A DNA stretch of 64,000 bases from Nitrospirota bacterium (GTDB taxonomy: Bacteria > Nitrospirota > Nitrospiria > Nitrospirales > UBA8639), in the NCBI GenBank assembly GCA_003695915.1, contig RFGF01000017.1, positions 106,005 through 170,004 of the forward strand, read 5' to 3'. A program made the translations under genes and the position numbers. How positions within the stretch are numbered: position 1 is the stretch's first letter; each line of letters starts with the position of its first letter. Positions 55,349 to 64,000 of this stretch are shown one piece after another. Below the pieces are notes generated by a model that did no database searches, was not told the origin of the DNA, and saw only the letters and a list, made by a program, of their open reading frames with translations.

Positions 55349-55981
55349 TTATGAGATATCTTCAGGTCCTCTAATCGGTTTCTGCACCGAATTGGGAATA
55401 AACCCAGCGATTGGAATACCGCCAGGAATCATGACATCATAGAGCATTTTCCTATTGTTCGGCCAGCTTTCTTGAGCAATGGCCTTGGGAATAGGGATCT
55501 TTCGGAGACTATGAATGCTCCGCGGCTTATCCGGGGACCCAGCGATTTCAGGAAGCGGTTTAACTGACAGAACGACTCGATAATTCTGTTCCTTTTCCTG
55601 AATCACGAATTCCGCCAAGCCGTACTTAGAAGCCTCGGTCCCTGTCATCACCGCCTGACTGTGAGAAGCTTTCCCGAGTTTGACCAGTTGTTCCCATATT
55701 TGATCATTAGCTGGATAAACTTTTAATTGCTTACCAGGAAAGTACTTTTGCCAATAAAACCCGCTTTCTGCATTTCCTCCGAAGACCGCAGCATTGATCC
55801 AGACAGCCTTATCGTAAGGGTCGATCACCGCGACCCTACCGTAAATTTTCGTGGGTTGGCTCAAATCGCCCCATTCGAAACGCTCCTGAAACGCTCCGAT
55901 GCCAAATGCACTCGAGGCCATTCCTCCAACCAGAGCAAGCGCTGCTAGAAAGGCCCATCGCATTCTACACACTCTCATCAT
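55349..55981 (-). CDS. exported protein of unknown function
   Basis: A 210-residue protein from the ATG at 55981, which has AAGGAGG 5 bases upstream. Signal peptide at about 1-28 (AALALVGGMASSAFG), then a mainly beta sequence (TKIYGRVAVIDPYDKAVWINAAVFGG) and a Pro-rich end (IPIPKAIAQESWPNN...MIPGGIPIAGFIPN). The RVAVIDPYDKAVWI stretch resembles small exported beta-barrel folds, but I recognise no family. It lies 116 bases downstream of another exported unknown in the same direction and may be co-transcribed with it. Confidence 0.7.
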   Translation of the reverse strand: MMRVCRMRWAFLAALALVGGMASSAFGIGAFQERFEWGDLSQPTKIYGRVAVIDPYDKAVWINAAVFGGNAESGFYWQKYFPGKQLKVYPANDQIWEQLVKLGKASHSQAVMTGTEASKYGLAEFVIQEKEQNYRVVLSVKPLPEIAGSPDKPRSIHSLRKIPIPKAIAQESWPNNRKMLYDVMIPGGIPIAGFIPNSVQKPIRGPEDIS

Positions 55982-56097
55982 GCCTGCCTCCTTCTTCAAT
56001 AATTTTTAGTAAATGACATTTTCAAACGCTCAAATTTCCAGAAACCGATGCATTGCTATGCATTGCTATATGAAATTCCTCGACCTATTTCCTTAGG

Positions 56098-56646
56098 TTA
56101 TTCTCCACCGAGAACTTTGAATCCCGTCACTGTCCGGCCATCTAGTTGAACCTCCATGGCCACCAAGTTTTGTGCAGCTTTGGTGATTTGATCCATCAAA
56201 GCCTTATCCTTGACGGCAAGGCGAACTGTGGTTTGAGGATTATACCATCCATTATAAGGATTATTTTTTTCCGTCCCGCCGGTAAATCCCCATGCACAGC
56301 AGGTAAAGAGCGGGTCAGGAATTGAGACGTCGCGATCGTCTGAGGCTCTTCCGGGAGGATTCCCGGTTTCGGCAGGAGGTGAACTATTCCAATACTGAAT
56401 TCCAAAGAGAATCTCGCCATCCGGATTATCCGCCCAATGGGCATACACACGCCCTTTCAGGGTTGACACGGGTTGAGCCTTGAGCACAATGTCCCCGATT
56501 TTTGCGACATCGTTGGGATCTCCTTTGGCCTTGGGATTCTCGGGGGCTGGTCCCTTTTGGGCGAACGACACACCGGTGATCCCCAACGCAAGCAGCCCAA
56601 CCACTACGAGTCCGACAAGTCCACCGCGAAACGATGATTTCCTCAT
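56098..56646 (-). CDS. exported protein of unknown function
   Basis: A 182-residue protein from the ATG at 56646, with AAGGAGGG 6 bases upstream. Signal peptide at about 1-30 (GLLALGITGVSFAQ). The mature part has KGRVYAHWADNPDGEILFGIQYW, a double cysteine (LFTCCAWGF), and an OB-like end (VAMEVQLDGRTVTGFKVLGG). Like its downstream neighbour it contains a KGRV/YGRV-type strand after the signal peptide, so the two could share a fold; this is only a hint. No family recognised. Confidence 0.7.
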   Translation of the reverse strand: MRKSSFRGGLVGLVVVGLLALGITGVSFAQKGPAPENPKAKGDPNDVAKIGDIVLKAQPVSTLKGRVYAHWADNPDGEILFGIQYWNSSPPAETGNPPGRASDDRDVSIPDPLFTCCAWGFTGGTEKNNPYNGWYNPQTTVRLAVKDKALMDQITKAAQNLVAMEVQLDGRTVTGFKVLGGE

Positions 56647-56767
56647 CTCTTCCCTCCTTACGGTGTTAGGATGACATATTGATAACAGACAGACCAACTG
56701 ATCATTTTGCCTCTGTTCTTCGAACCCATTTTTTCATACCACACTAAAAATGGAAATTCTTCTCATT

Positions 56768-56793
56768 GTGGAAGGCCAATGCTACCCTTCCAC
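56768..56793 (-). terminator. hairpin downstream of the M16 gene, possible terminator
   Basis: GTGGAAGG and CCTTCCAC form perfect 8-base arms around a 10-base loop, 21 bases after the M16 stop on the minus strand. No clean T-run follows directly (AATGAGAAGAATTTCC), so it may stabilise the 3' end of the pnp-M16 transcript instead of terminating it. Confidence 0.4.
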
Positions 56794-56814
56794 GGTAAAC
56801 TTGTCAAGGGATAT

Positions 56815-58104
56815 TTAAATCGTGACCGATTTCCTTTGAGCGGAGGAAAAAGTGCCGTTTGAGAAAGGTCCTAGCTTGGTAATCACCATAAAGTTCGGAG
56901 CAAAAAGGGATTGACTCAGATGAGAGATGCGCTCGGAGGTGACTCGATCGATGCCTTGCAGCATTTCTTGAAGCGAAATATATCGATTGTGAAACAATTC
57001 ATCTTTTGCCAATTTACTCATCCGACCAAATGTCCCTTCGAGACCCAGCATCAAATTCCCCTTGAGTTGAGCTTTCGTGCGTTCCAATTCCGCCTTAGAG
57101 ACACCCCGTTTTTGCAATTTTTCAAGCTCTCGGCACACCACTTCAACCACAAATTCAGCTTCTTTCTCTCGAGTAGCCGCATAAATCGTGAACAATCCTC
57201 CGTCAGAGAAGGTGGATAAATGTGAATAGATAGTATACGCCAATCCGCGCTTTTCTCTCACTTCTTGGAACAATCGTGAACTGACCCCTCCACCGACAAT
57301 CGCATTCAACACGTTCACCGCATATCGATCTGGATGGTTGACAGGAAGGCCGGGAAATCCCAGACACACATGAACCTGTTCTAATGTTTTGGGATATAGA
57401 AATGTGCCATGACCTGTGTGGCTTGGCCATGGCTCAGGGCCATCGTTGCGAGTAAGCGCATTGGCGACATGAGCTGACGACCATTGCCCAAAATATTTTT
57501 GCAAATCGGAGAGCAACCGAGAGAGGTCAAAATTCCCGGCTACTGCTATGATTGTGTTGTGAGGGTGATAATGCCGTTTCACATATCGAAGGAGATCCCG
57601 ACGTCGGATGCGCTCCATGGTCTCCGGTTCGCCTAAGATCGATCGACCCAGAGGATGAGACCCCAAAATATCCCGCACATGTAATTCATGGACAAAATCT
57701 TCCGGGTCATCCTTAACCGCCCGAATTTCCTCAAGGACAACCTGTTTTTCCTTTTCAATTTCCTTGGTCTGAAAGCGGGAATGATGGAACAAATCTGCAA
57801 GTAGATCGAGCGCGGGGGAAAGGTATTGATCCAAGACTTTAACATAAAAGGTTGTCGTTTCATGGGTGGTAAACGCATTCATTTCACCACCCAGGGCATC
57901 GATATCGTGGGAAATCTGGGAGGCGGTCCGTCGCCTGGTCCCCTTAAACATCATATGTTCGATGAAATGAGAGAGCCCTTCTTCCCCCCGTTTTTCATGC
58001 CGGCTTCCTACTTGTGTCCAGATGCCTATGGAGACCGAGCGAAGAGAGGCCATCCGCTCTACCACTACCCGAACACCGTTATCGAACACAACTTTTTTAT
58101 ACAT
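56815..58104 (-). CDS. M16-family zinc peptidase
   Basis: A 429-residue processing-peptidase-like protein. The inverted zinc motif HFIEH lies in GLSHFIEHMMFKGT near residue 45, with the distant Glu in the EKEKQVVLEEIRAVKDD helix near 120, so the active half is intact; a second, non-catalytic half follows. Single-domain members act as dimers. No signal peptide is visible, so it should be cytosolic. It follows pnp by 17 bases, an arrangement common in many bacteria, where it is annotated only as an insulinase-family peptidase. Confidence 0.92.
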   Translation of the reverse strand: MYKKVVFDNGVRVVVERMASLRSVSIGIWTQVGSRHEKRGEEGLSHFIEHMMFKGTRRRTASQISHDIDALGGEMNAFTTHETTTFYVKVLDQYLSPALDLLADLFHHSRFQTKEIEKEKQVVLEEIRAVKDDPEDFVHELHVRDILGSHPLGRSILGEPETMERIRRRDLLRYVKRHYHPHNTIIAVAGNFDLSRLLSDLQKYFGQWSSAHVANALTRNDGPEPWPSHTGHGTFLYPKTLEQVHVCLGFPGLPVNHPDRYAVNVLNAIVGGGVSSRLFQEVREKRGLAYTIYSHLSTFSDGGLFTIYAATREKEAEFVVEVVCRELEKLQKRGVSKAELERTKAQLKGNLMLGLEGTFGRMSKLAKDELFHNRYISLQEMLQGIDRVTSERISHLSQSLFAPNFMVITKLGPFSNGTFSSAQRKSVTI

Positions 58105-58121
58105 CCAGCTCGCCTCGTCGC

Positions 58122-60233
58122 TTATTCCTTGCTGTCCGTCGAACGGGATTCGGACTCGGCAGCCATAGCCTCCTTTCGACTCAGTCTGATTTTCCCTTGT
58201 CGATCGATTTCCAGCACTTTCACCAATATCTCTTCACCTTCAGACAATTCATCAGATACCGCGCGCACTCGATGAGGGGCCAATTGCGAAATATGCACTA
58301 AACCGTCCACGTTAGGAAGAATCTCGACAAAGGCTCCGAAATCGACAATCTTTTTCACTTTCCCCAAATAGATTTTGCCTTCTTCGACTTCTTCGACAAG
58401 GCGGCCAATCATTTCCTTGGCCTTCATGGCGCTCGGCTCGTCGGTTGCCGCGATGGTCACCAACCCTGAATCGTCCACATTAATTTTCACCCCGCACTCG
58501 GAAACAATGCCTCGGATCGTCTTGCCGCCCGGCCCGATCACATCACGAATTTTTTCAGGTTTGATGTGAAAACTGAAAATCCGTGGCGCATATTTGGCCA
58601 GGTGCGGGCGCGGAGCAGCCAACGTTTTGGCCATCTCCCCGAGAATATGAAGGCGACCAGTGCGCGCTTGATCCAGCGCCTGACGCATAAGAGCTGGAGT
58701 AATCCCTGGGATTTTGATATCCATTTGAAGCGCAGTCACTCCATGTGCCGTACCGGTCACTTTGAAATCCATATCCCCGAGATGATCTTCTAGACCCAAG
58801 ATATCCGAGAGAATCACGACCCGCTTGCCCTCCATGATGAGACCCATCGCGATCCCAGCGACCGGCTCCTTGATCGGAACGCCTGCATCCATCAAGGCCA
58901 AGGATCCACCACAGACCGTGGCCATCGACGACGAGCCGTTGGATTCCAAGATATCTGAAACGATGCGTACCGTATAAGGGAACGCTTCCTTGGACGGCAT
59001 CACCGCCGACAAGGCCCGTTCAGCCAATTTGCCATGTCCGACTTCTCGGCGTCCCGGGGATCGCAACGGTCGCGCTTCCCCCACACTGAACGGTGGAAAG
59101 TTGTAATGGAGCATAAAGGTCCGGAAATATTCGCCCTCCAAAGCATCGACTCGTTGCTCATCCTCCGTCGTTCCCAACGTAACGACAGCCAAGCTTTGCG
59201 TTTCCCCTCGAGTGAACAAGGCGGATCCATGCGTGCGCGGTAGCACGCTCACCTCGCATGTAATCGGCCGGATATCGGTCGGTCCTCGCCCATCCGCTCG
59301 AACATTCCGTTCGAGGATCATCTTTCGCACCTCGGAATATTCCAGCGCATGAAAGACCGTTTTGACCTGACGCTCCCGATCGGGATCATCGGCTGCTAGC
59401 TGTTGGATCGCTTGCTGAAGTAGCGCATCGAGCTGTTCTTGCCGGGCAGTCTTGTTCGGAATCATCACGGCATCGCAAATGGACTTTGCAACCAATTCTT
59501 TTACTTGGCTTTCTAAAATCGGGTCGATCGGCTCGATATGAACTGGACGTTTGGGTCGTCCAGCCAATCGCTGAAGCTCCTCAATGACAGCCACGATTTG
59601 TTTGATTTCTTGATGCGCCAGCTCAATAGCCTCCAAGATGACATCTTCAGGCAGACCATGGGCCTCAGCTTCTACCATCATCACCGCGTCGCGCGTCCCA
59701 GCTACCACTATTGTGAGATCGCTTCGCTCCAGATCCGAAAGACCAGGATTGACGATCAAGTTGCCATTGACTCTCCCGATTTTGACTCCAGCAAGCGGAC
59801 CGTGAAAGGGAATATCCGAAATACTCAATGCCGCGGAAGCCGCAATGATGCCCACAACGTCCGAAGACACGGTGTCATCGACCGACAACACACTGGCAAT
59901 AAGTTGGGTTTCATAGAAAAACCCATCGGGGATGAGGGGGCGAATGGGACGATCGATCAATCGACTGGTTAAGACTTCTTTTTCGGATGGTGCACCTTCG
60001 CGGCGAAAATACCCGCCCGGAATTTTTCCGGCCGCATAGGCTTTTTCCTGGTAATTGACTGTCAGAGGCAGGAAATCCGTTTCCGGCTTGACGGTTTTGG
60101 ATGCCACCGCGGTCGCGAGGACGACAGTGTCTGCATACGATGCCAAGACAGCCCCGTCAGCCTGTCTCGCCATGCGTCCAGTTTCCAACCGAAGCGGTCG
60201 TCCCCCCACTTCTACTTCCACAATATGTATCAT
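58122..60233 (-). CDS. pnp: polyribonucleotide nucleotidyltransferase
   Basis: Phosphorolytic 3'-5' exoribonuclease and degradosome component. Two RNase PH domains (about 1-230 and 310-540; the second has FPPFSVGEARPLRSPGRREVGHG), a KH domain with IGPGGKTIRGIVSE near 570, and an S1 domain (GKVKKIVDFGAFVEILP) near 630. 703 residues, normal. It is preceded by AGAGGAA ahead of the ATG and lies 113 bases after rpsO. Confidence 0.97.
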   Translation of the reverse strand: MIHIVEVEVGGRPLRLETGRMARQADGAVLASYADTVVLATAVASKTVKPETDFLPLTVNYQEKAYAAGKIPGGYFRREGAPSEKEVLTSRLIDRPIRPLIPDGFFYETQLIASVLSVDDTVSSDVVGIIAASAALSISDIPFHGPLAGVKIGRVNGNLIVNPGLSDLERSDLTIVVAGTRDAVMMVEAEAHGLPEDVILEAIELAHQEIKQIVAVIEELQRLAGRPKRPVHIEPIDPILESQVKELVAKSICDAVMIPNKTARQEQLDALLQQAIQQLAADDPDRERQVKTVFHALEYSEVRKMILERNVRADGRGPTDIRPITCEVSVLPRTHGSALFTRGETQSLAVVTLGTTEDEQRVDALEGEYFRTFMLHYNFPPFSVGEARPLRSPGRREVGHGKLAERALSAVMPSKEAFPYTVRIVSDILESNGSSSMATVCGGSLALMDAGVPIKEPVAGIAMGLIMEGKRVVILSDILGLEDHLGDMDFKVTGTAHGVTALQMDIKIPGITPALMRQALDQARTGRLHILGEMAKTLAAPRPHLAKYAPRIFSFHIKPEKIRDVIGPGGKTIRGIVSECGVKINVDDSGLVTIAATDEPSAMKAKEMIGRLVEEVEEGKIYLGKVKKIVDFGAFVEILPNVDGLVHISQLAPHRVRAVSDELSEGEEILVKVLEIDRQGKIRLSRKEAMAAESESRSTDSKE

Positions 60234-60346
60234 ACGCGTTCCTCTTTCCTCTCTTTCGCCTGGAAGGGAGACATGGTCTTCCCGAATGTCATAATGTCTC
60301 TCGTATCCGAGAACTCTCTATCTTAGCGACCACGACACCCGACTCT

Positions 60347-60616
60347 TTACTTACGCAACCCTAGTGCTGCAATCAAATTTTGATACTTTTCATCATCTAC
60401 TCGTCGAAGATAATTCAACAATCGTCGGCGCCGACTGACCATCTGCAACAAGCCTCGTCGCGAATGATGATCTTTCTTATGCCGCTTCAAGTGATCCGTC
60501 AATTCCGTAATCCGATGCGTTAACAATGCAATTTGCACTTCTGAGGAGCCCGTATCCGACTCATGCTGATGAAATTGCTGAATGATTCTAGCCTTCGATT
60601 CTTTGGCTAATCCCAT
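60347..60616 (-). CDS. rpsO: 30S ribosomal protein S15
   Basis: An 89-residue ribosomal protein, exactly the usual length, with [16 protein letters not shown] and [18 protein letters not shown], the 16S rRNA-binding motif. The ATG at 60616 has GGAGG 10 bases upstream. It binds 16S rRNA early in 30S assembly. rpsO-pnp is a classical pair. Confidence 0.97.
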   Translation of the reverse strand: MGLAKESKARIIQQFHQHESDTGSSEVQIALLTHRITELTDHLKRHKKDHHSRRGLLQMVSRRRRLLNYLRRVDDEKYQNLIAALGLRK

Positions 60617-60732
60617 TGGTTTATTCCTCCTTCCATGCCGGCTGAAGACCATGCCAGTTTAAATTTTTCAGACTCGTCATATACAAAAATCATTTCAGTC
60701 GCGCGCGCCGAAGGTACGCCGAGGATTTCCCC

Positions 60733-61722
60733 TCATCCAGTCGCAAAAACATTGACCATCGACACTCGACACGCTTCGTCGCGATGGGAGTCGATGTGCA
60801 TCTTTCCCAACGCCAGCAATCGAGCGCGAGCGTTTTTCAGGCGAACCAATTGTCCATGCTCCAACTGGGCTACAGTCGGTTGAAACTCCGACCGCAGGCA
60901 AGACAGAGGCACCGCTGCCCCATACTTGATTTTCTCCTCGCCACGTTCGGTCACAACCAGTTCAGGAAATTCAGCGAGGGCTGCATCCAAGCTCCACCAT
61001 GCTCCCTGTGTGTTATCGAGAAGATGCTGGCGGGTGAGGGCCTCCACATCGACGGCATTCGACAGCTCGCAGGGCCCGACGCGGGTTCGGATCAATCGAT
61101 GTAAATGCCCACCCACGCGCAGCCGCTCACCGATATCTTCACACAATGTCCGCACATAAGTGCCTTTTGAACAAACGACCCGAAGATCCACGTCCCTTCC
61201 TCGAACTTGCAAAATTTCGAGTTGATAAATAGTAACCGTGCGCAATGCCCGCTCGACCTGTTGACCTCGTCTCGCCATTCGATAAAGGGGACGCCCGTTG
61301 ATTTTCACCGCGGAATACATGGGGGGACGTTGGGCAATGACTCCTTGAAATTCCGCTCCTACCGACCGAATTTGCGATTCGGTCACATGCTCGATCGATG
61401 AACGCGACACCACCGACCCTGTGGCATCTTGCGTATCGGTCGTTTCTCCGAGACGCAAGACTGCGTGATATTCCTTGTCCCAGTCAATAAGATATTGGGC
61501 AATTTTCGTTCCCTTTCCGATGAGGATCGGAAGCACGCCGGTGGCAGCCGGATCCAACGTTCCCGCATGTCCGATTTTCCGAATGCCCAACACCTTGCGA
61601 AGATGCGCCACCACATCGTGCGAGGTCCATCCTTCAGGCTTGTTGACATTGAGGACGCCATCGATTCCAACCATCGAACCGGGCGATGGGTGCGGGATCG
61701 AACTGGATCTGACCACAGTCAT
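60733..61722 (-). CDS. truB: tRNA pseudouridine(55) synthase
   Basis: Makes pseudouridine 55 in the T-loop of tRNAs. The catalytic-aspartate block GHAGTLDPAATGVL lies near residue 53, with the NVNKPEGWTSHDVV start and the KGTYVRTLCEDIG block near 187. A C-terminal PUA-like domain follows. The 329 residues include an N-terminal extension; an ATG at 61674 (MVGIDGVLNV) could be the true start. Seven bases after rbfA. Confidence 0.95.
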   Translation of the reverse strand: MTVVRSSSIPHPSPGSMVGIDGVLNVNKPEGWTSHDVVAHLRKVLGIRKIGHAGTLDPAATGVLPILIGKGTKIAQYLIDWDKEYHAVLRLGETTDTQDATGSVVSRSSIEHVTESQIRSVGAEFQGVIAQRPPMYSAVKINGRPLYRMARRGQQVERALRTVTIYQLEILQVRGRDVDLRVVCSKGTYVRTLCEDIGERLRVGGHLHRLIRTRVGPCELSNAVDVEALTRQHLLDNTQGAWWSLDAALAEFPELVVTERGEEKIKYGAAVPLSCLRSEFQPTVAQLEHGQLVRLKNARARLLALGKMHIDSHRDEACRVSMVNVFATG

Positions 61723-61729
61723 AATCTCG

Positions 61730-62140
61730 TCAATCTCTGTTTTCCAGCGATCGATCCGGGCGGTCGCACGGTGTCCTGTGCTCTAACTGATCGAAGAGTC
61801 GCTCGAGCCGATTCACCCGCTGCCTGCTGTGATCCCAGCAAAAAATCAATTCAGGAGTATACCGCAAGGCCACACGGCGACCCAACTCGGCCCGAATATA
61901 GCGCGAGGCCCTTTTGAGACCGGCATGAACCTGTGGCTCGACCTGCTGATCTTTGAGCGAGGTCACATAAATACGAGCCATACGCAAATCAGCACTGAGC
62001 TCGATATCCGTCACGGTGACGAATTCTACCCGAGGATCCTTGACTTTCCGGGCGAGAATATCCGCCACTTCGACGCGAATCAGATCAGCCACCCGAACGG
62101 AGCGTTTATAGTGTGGTTTAGCCATGGTCCTAGCATCCAT
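61730..62140 (-). CDS. rbfA: ribosome-binding factor A
   Basis: Binds the 30S subunit during late 16S maturation. It has the small KH-type fold with VADLIRVEVADILARKVKDPR, FVTVTDIELSADLRMARIYV and YIRAELGRRVALRYTPEL. About 30 charged residues (RLERLFDQLEHRTPCDRPDRS) extend the C-terminus. The ATG at 62125 (MAKPHYKRS) is an equally likely start. Confidence 0.93.
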   Translation of the reverse strand: MDARTMAKPHYKRSVRVADLIRVEVADILARKVKDPRVEFVTVTDIELSADLRMARIYVTSLKDQQVEPQVHAGLKRASRYIRAELGRRVALRYTPELIFCWDHSRQRVNRLERLFDQLEHRTPCDRPDRSLENRD

Positions 62141-62161
62141 TATCTCTTGGACAGTGTCGCG

Positions 62162-62443
62162 TTAGAGCAATTCAATCTGGGAACGCAGCAATTGCAAGGA
62201 CGGATTCGATTGAATGGCATTCAGGGTCCGATCAAGAACCTGCTGCACTCGACTCGTGTCATTCGCAACGCACACAATTCCTAATACGGCTTTTTGCCAG
62301 AGATCCTGATCGCCAACCTCCGCAATCGAGATATTGAACGTTCCCCGGAGTCTGGTCTTCAAACTGGAAAGAACCTGGCGCTTTGCCTTTAAGGAATGAC
62401 CGTTCGGCAGGTACAATTCAACGGTGCACAGCCCAATGACCAT
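62162..62443 (-). CDS. ylxP: DUF503 family protein (YlxP-like)
   Basis: A 93-residue cytosolic protein with the family pattern: IGLCTVELYLPNGHSLKAKRQVL at the N-terminus and FNISIAEVGDQDLWQKAVLGI in the middle. It lies between infB and rbfA, its usual place; the family is linked to ribosome or translation functions by context, with no established reaction. Confidence 0.9.
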   Translation of the reverse strand: MVIGLCTVELYLPNGHSLKAKRQVLSSLKTRLRGTFNISIAEVGDQDLWQKAVLGIVCVANDTSRVQQVLDRTLNAIQSNPSLQLLRSQIELL

Positions 62444-62494
62444 TGGCGGCCATCACGACGGATTGTTCAAATCATTCGTTTCCGCTCACGCGCT

Positions 62495-64000
62495 TTATAA
62501 TTTGGCGGCTTCTTCATCATAGACATACGCTTCGATGATATCACCGACTTTGAGGTCGTTGAAATTCTCGATGCTGATGCCGCATTCATATCCTTGTTGT
62601 ACCTCGCGCACGTCATCTTTGAATCGGCGGAGCGACCCAAGCTTTCCTTCATAGACCGACACATGGTCTCGAATGACGCGAACGCCGGCACAGGCACGCG
62701 AAATTTGCCCATCGACAACATAGCAGCCCGCGACCGTACCGACGCGCGGCACGCTAAATAATTGCCGCACTTCGGCTCGCCCCAGCACCCGTTCTTTGAT
62801 TGTCGGAGCCAAAAGGCCTTCGGCAGCCTTCTTCAAATCTTCGATGACGTTGTAAATGACGGTGTACAAACGGATCTCAACCCCTTCCCGTTCAGCCAAT
62901 GCGGCCGCCTTCGGTTCGGGACGGACATGGAACCCGATGATCATGGCTCGCGAGGCAGCTGCGAGCAGTACGTCCGACTCGCTGATTCCCCCGACTCCAC
63001 TATGGAGCACCCGGAGCTTCACGCGGTCGGTCGATAACTTGCGAACGGCCTCGCACAAGGCCTCGATCGACCCATGAACGTCGCTTTTGATCAATAACGG
63101 GAGCTCTTTCACTTCGCTGGCTGCCCCTTGAGCGAATAATTCCTCCAAAGTGCGCTCCGGTGTCACACTCTTCAACTCGGCCGCTCGTTGACGCTGCAGC
63201 CGATCTGCCGCCACTTCTCGCGCTACACGCTCATCCTTGACGACAAGAAACTGATCGCCGGCCGTCGGTACAGCTAATAATCCGACAACTTCCACAGGCG
63301 TCGAGGGACCGGCTTCCTTCAGGCGCGCTCCGGAATCGGAGATCAAAGCCCGCACGCGTCCGCTCGTCGTTCCCACGACGAAAACGTCCCCTACCTTGAT
63401 CGTTCCTGCTTGCACGAGCACCGTCGCGACCGGTCCGCGCCCTCGATCCAACTTGGCTTCCAAGACGACTCCTTTGCCGGGACCGGCAGCATCAGCCCGA
63501 AGTTCCATCACTTCGGCTTGGAGTAAAATCATCTCCAGCAACTGCTCGATGCCGAGTTTCTGTTTCGCCGATACTTCCACATAGATGGTTTGACCTCCCC
63601 ACGCTTCGGGGATCAATCCATGTTCTGCGAGCCCCTGCTTGACCCGATCTGGATTGGCACCGGGTTTGTCAATTTTGTTAATTGCCACAATAATAGGCAC
63701 ATTGGCAGCTTGGGCATGATGAATCGCCTCCACCGTTTGCGGCATCACTCCGTCATCCGCCGCCACCACCAACACAACAATATCGGTCACTTGTGCTCCG
63801 CGTGCCCGCATCGCTGTAAACGCTTCATGCCCCGGCGTATCCAGGAAGGTAATGCGTTTATCACCCACGGCTACCGAATAGGCACCGATGTGCTGGGTGA
63901 TGCCCCCCGCTTCGCGACTCGTCACCTGCGTTTGGCGAATCGCATCGAGGAGCGACGTTTTGCCATGGTCCACATGCCCCATGACCGTCACGACCGGCGC
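62495..64000 (-). CDS. infB: translation initiation factor IF-2 (C-terminal part, cut by window end)
   Basis: The frame runs off the window, so the N-terminal domains and the start are missing. What is seen starts at the G domain: [17 protein letters not shown] (G1), the DTPGHEAF G3 motif, [11 protein letters not shown] (G4), then the domains that bind fMet-tRNA, ending in [20 protein letters not shown]-2 delivers initiator tRNA to the 30S subunit. It is the upstream gene of the infB-ylxP-rbfA-truB-rpsO-pnp run. Confidence 0.97.
   Translation of the reverse strand, partial: APVVTVMGHVDHGKTSLLDAIRQTQVTSREAGGITQHIGAYSVAVGDKRITFLDTPGHEAFTAMRARGAQVTDIVVLVVAADDGVMPQTVEAIHHAQAANVPIIVAINKIDKPGANPDRVKQGLAEHGLIPEAWGGQTIYVEVSAKQKLGIEQLLEMILLQAEVMELRADAAGPGKGVVLEAKLDRGRGPVATVLVQAGTIKVGDVFVVGTTSGRVRALISDSGARLKEAGPSTPVEVVGLLAVPTAGDQFLVVKDERVAREVAADRLQRQRAAELKSVTPERTLEELFAQGAASEVKELPLLIKSDVHGSIEALCEAVRKLSTDRVKLRVLHSGVGGISESDVLLAAASRAMIIGFHVRPEPKAAALAEREGVEIRLYTVIYNVIEDLKKAAEGLLAPTIKERVLGRAEVRQLFSVPRVGTVAGCYVVDGQISRACAGVRVIRDHVSVYEGKLGSLRRFKDDVREVQQGYECGISIENFNDLKVGDIIEAYVYDEEAAKL

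Noticed and set aside
56045..56072. Short direct repeat of ATGCATTGCT between the two exported unknowns
   Set aside because: Two copies of ten bases are too few to suggest a repeat family or mobile element.
1..64000. CRISPR arrays, insertion sequences, prophage or integron features
   Set aside because: No regular repeat array, transposase, integrase or phage structural gene was seen on either strand.

Overview
The window reads as a chromosomal stretch of a Gram-negative bacterium, most likely a member of the Nitrospirota close to Nitrospira. That assignment is inference from moderately high GC, a complete System I cytochrome c maturation operon, tandem bactofilins, an ArnC/LABN/ArnT-like glycosylation trio and the overall protein character; no rRNA or marker search was possible. 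Coding density is high, genes are mostly in co-oriented runs, and I see no insertion sequence, phage or CRISPR array.

Layout. 0.1-3.5 kb: ileS-lspA behind a good sigma70-type promoter. 3.6-10.6 kb: a ccmABC-(CcmE-like)-ccmEFGHI operon for haem attachment to c-type cytochromes, with an extra CcmE-fold protein where ccmD would be expected. 10.8-12.8 kb (minus): a CopD-like membrane protein and two bactofilins. 13.0-27.4 kb (plus): the most unusual block, a probable six-gene envelope operon with a large AsmA/YdbH-like protein, a YdbL-like (DUF1318) lipoprotein, a 2596-residue exported beta-propeller/TPR/CHAT protein, an SH3-domain protein, a BepA-like M48 metalloprotease and an unknown protein. 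27.5-36.9 kb: small unknown proteins, a dual-specificity-type phosphatase, then mutM, phoH, ybeY, ftsY, a divergent M1-type peptidase, a PD40 protein interrupted by a frameshift at a slippery T6C site, and a PAP2 phosphatase.

37.0-39.9 kb (minus): GT2, LABN and GT83-type proteins, which together look like a polyprenyl-phosphate sugar pathway that decorates lipid A or another envelope glycan. 40.2-41.4 kb: a small unknown protein, tRNA-Pro(GGG), a MerR-type regulator and an IHF/HU subunit. 41.4-49.2 kb (minus): an amino-acid operon, alaC-hom-thrC-(ApgM-like)-lysC-cimA, covering the aspartate-to-threonine branch and the citramalate entry to isoleucine, transcribed from a near-consensus promoter. 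49.5-55.3 kb (plus): pdxJ, nnrD/E, tsaE and mutS, closed by a strong terminator. 55.3-56.6 kb (minus): two exported proteins of unknown function. 56.8-64.0 kb (minus): the conserved translation/RNA operon infB-ylxP-rbfA-truB-rpsO-pnp ending in an M16 peptidase; infB runs off the window end.

The most interesting signals are the giant CHAT protein, which carries a second, degenerate CHAT fold in its middle and sits in an envelope-module operon; the ApgM-like protein at the homoserine-kinase position, which has lost most metal ligands; the CcmE-like protein without its haem-binding His/Tyr; and the slippery-site frameshift.
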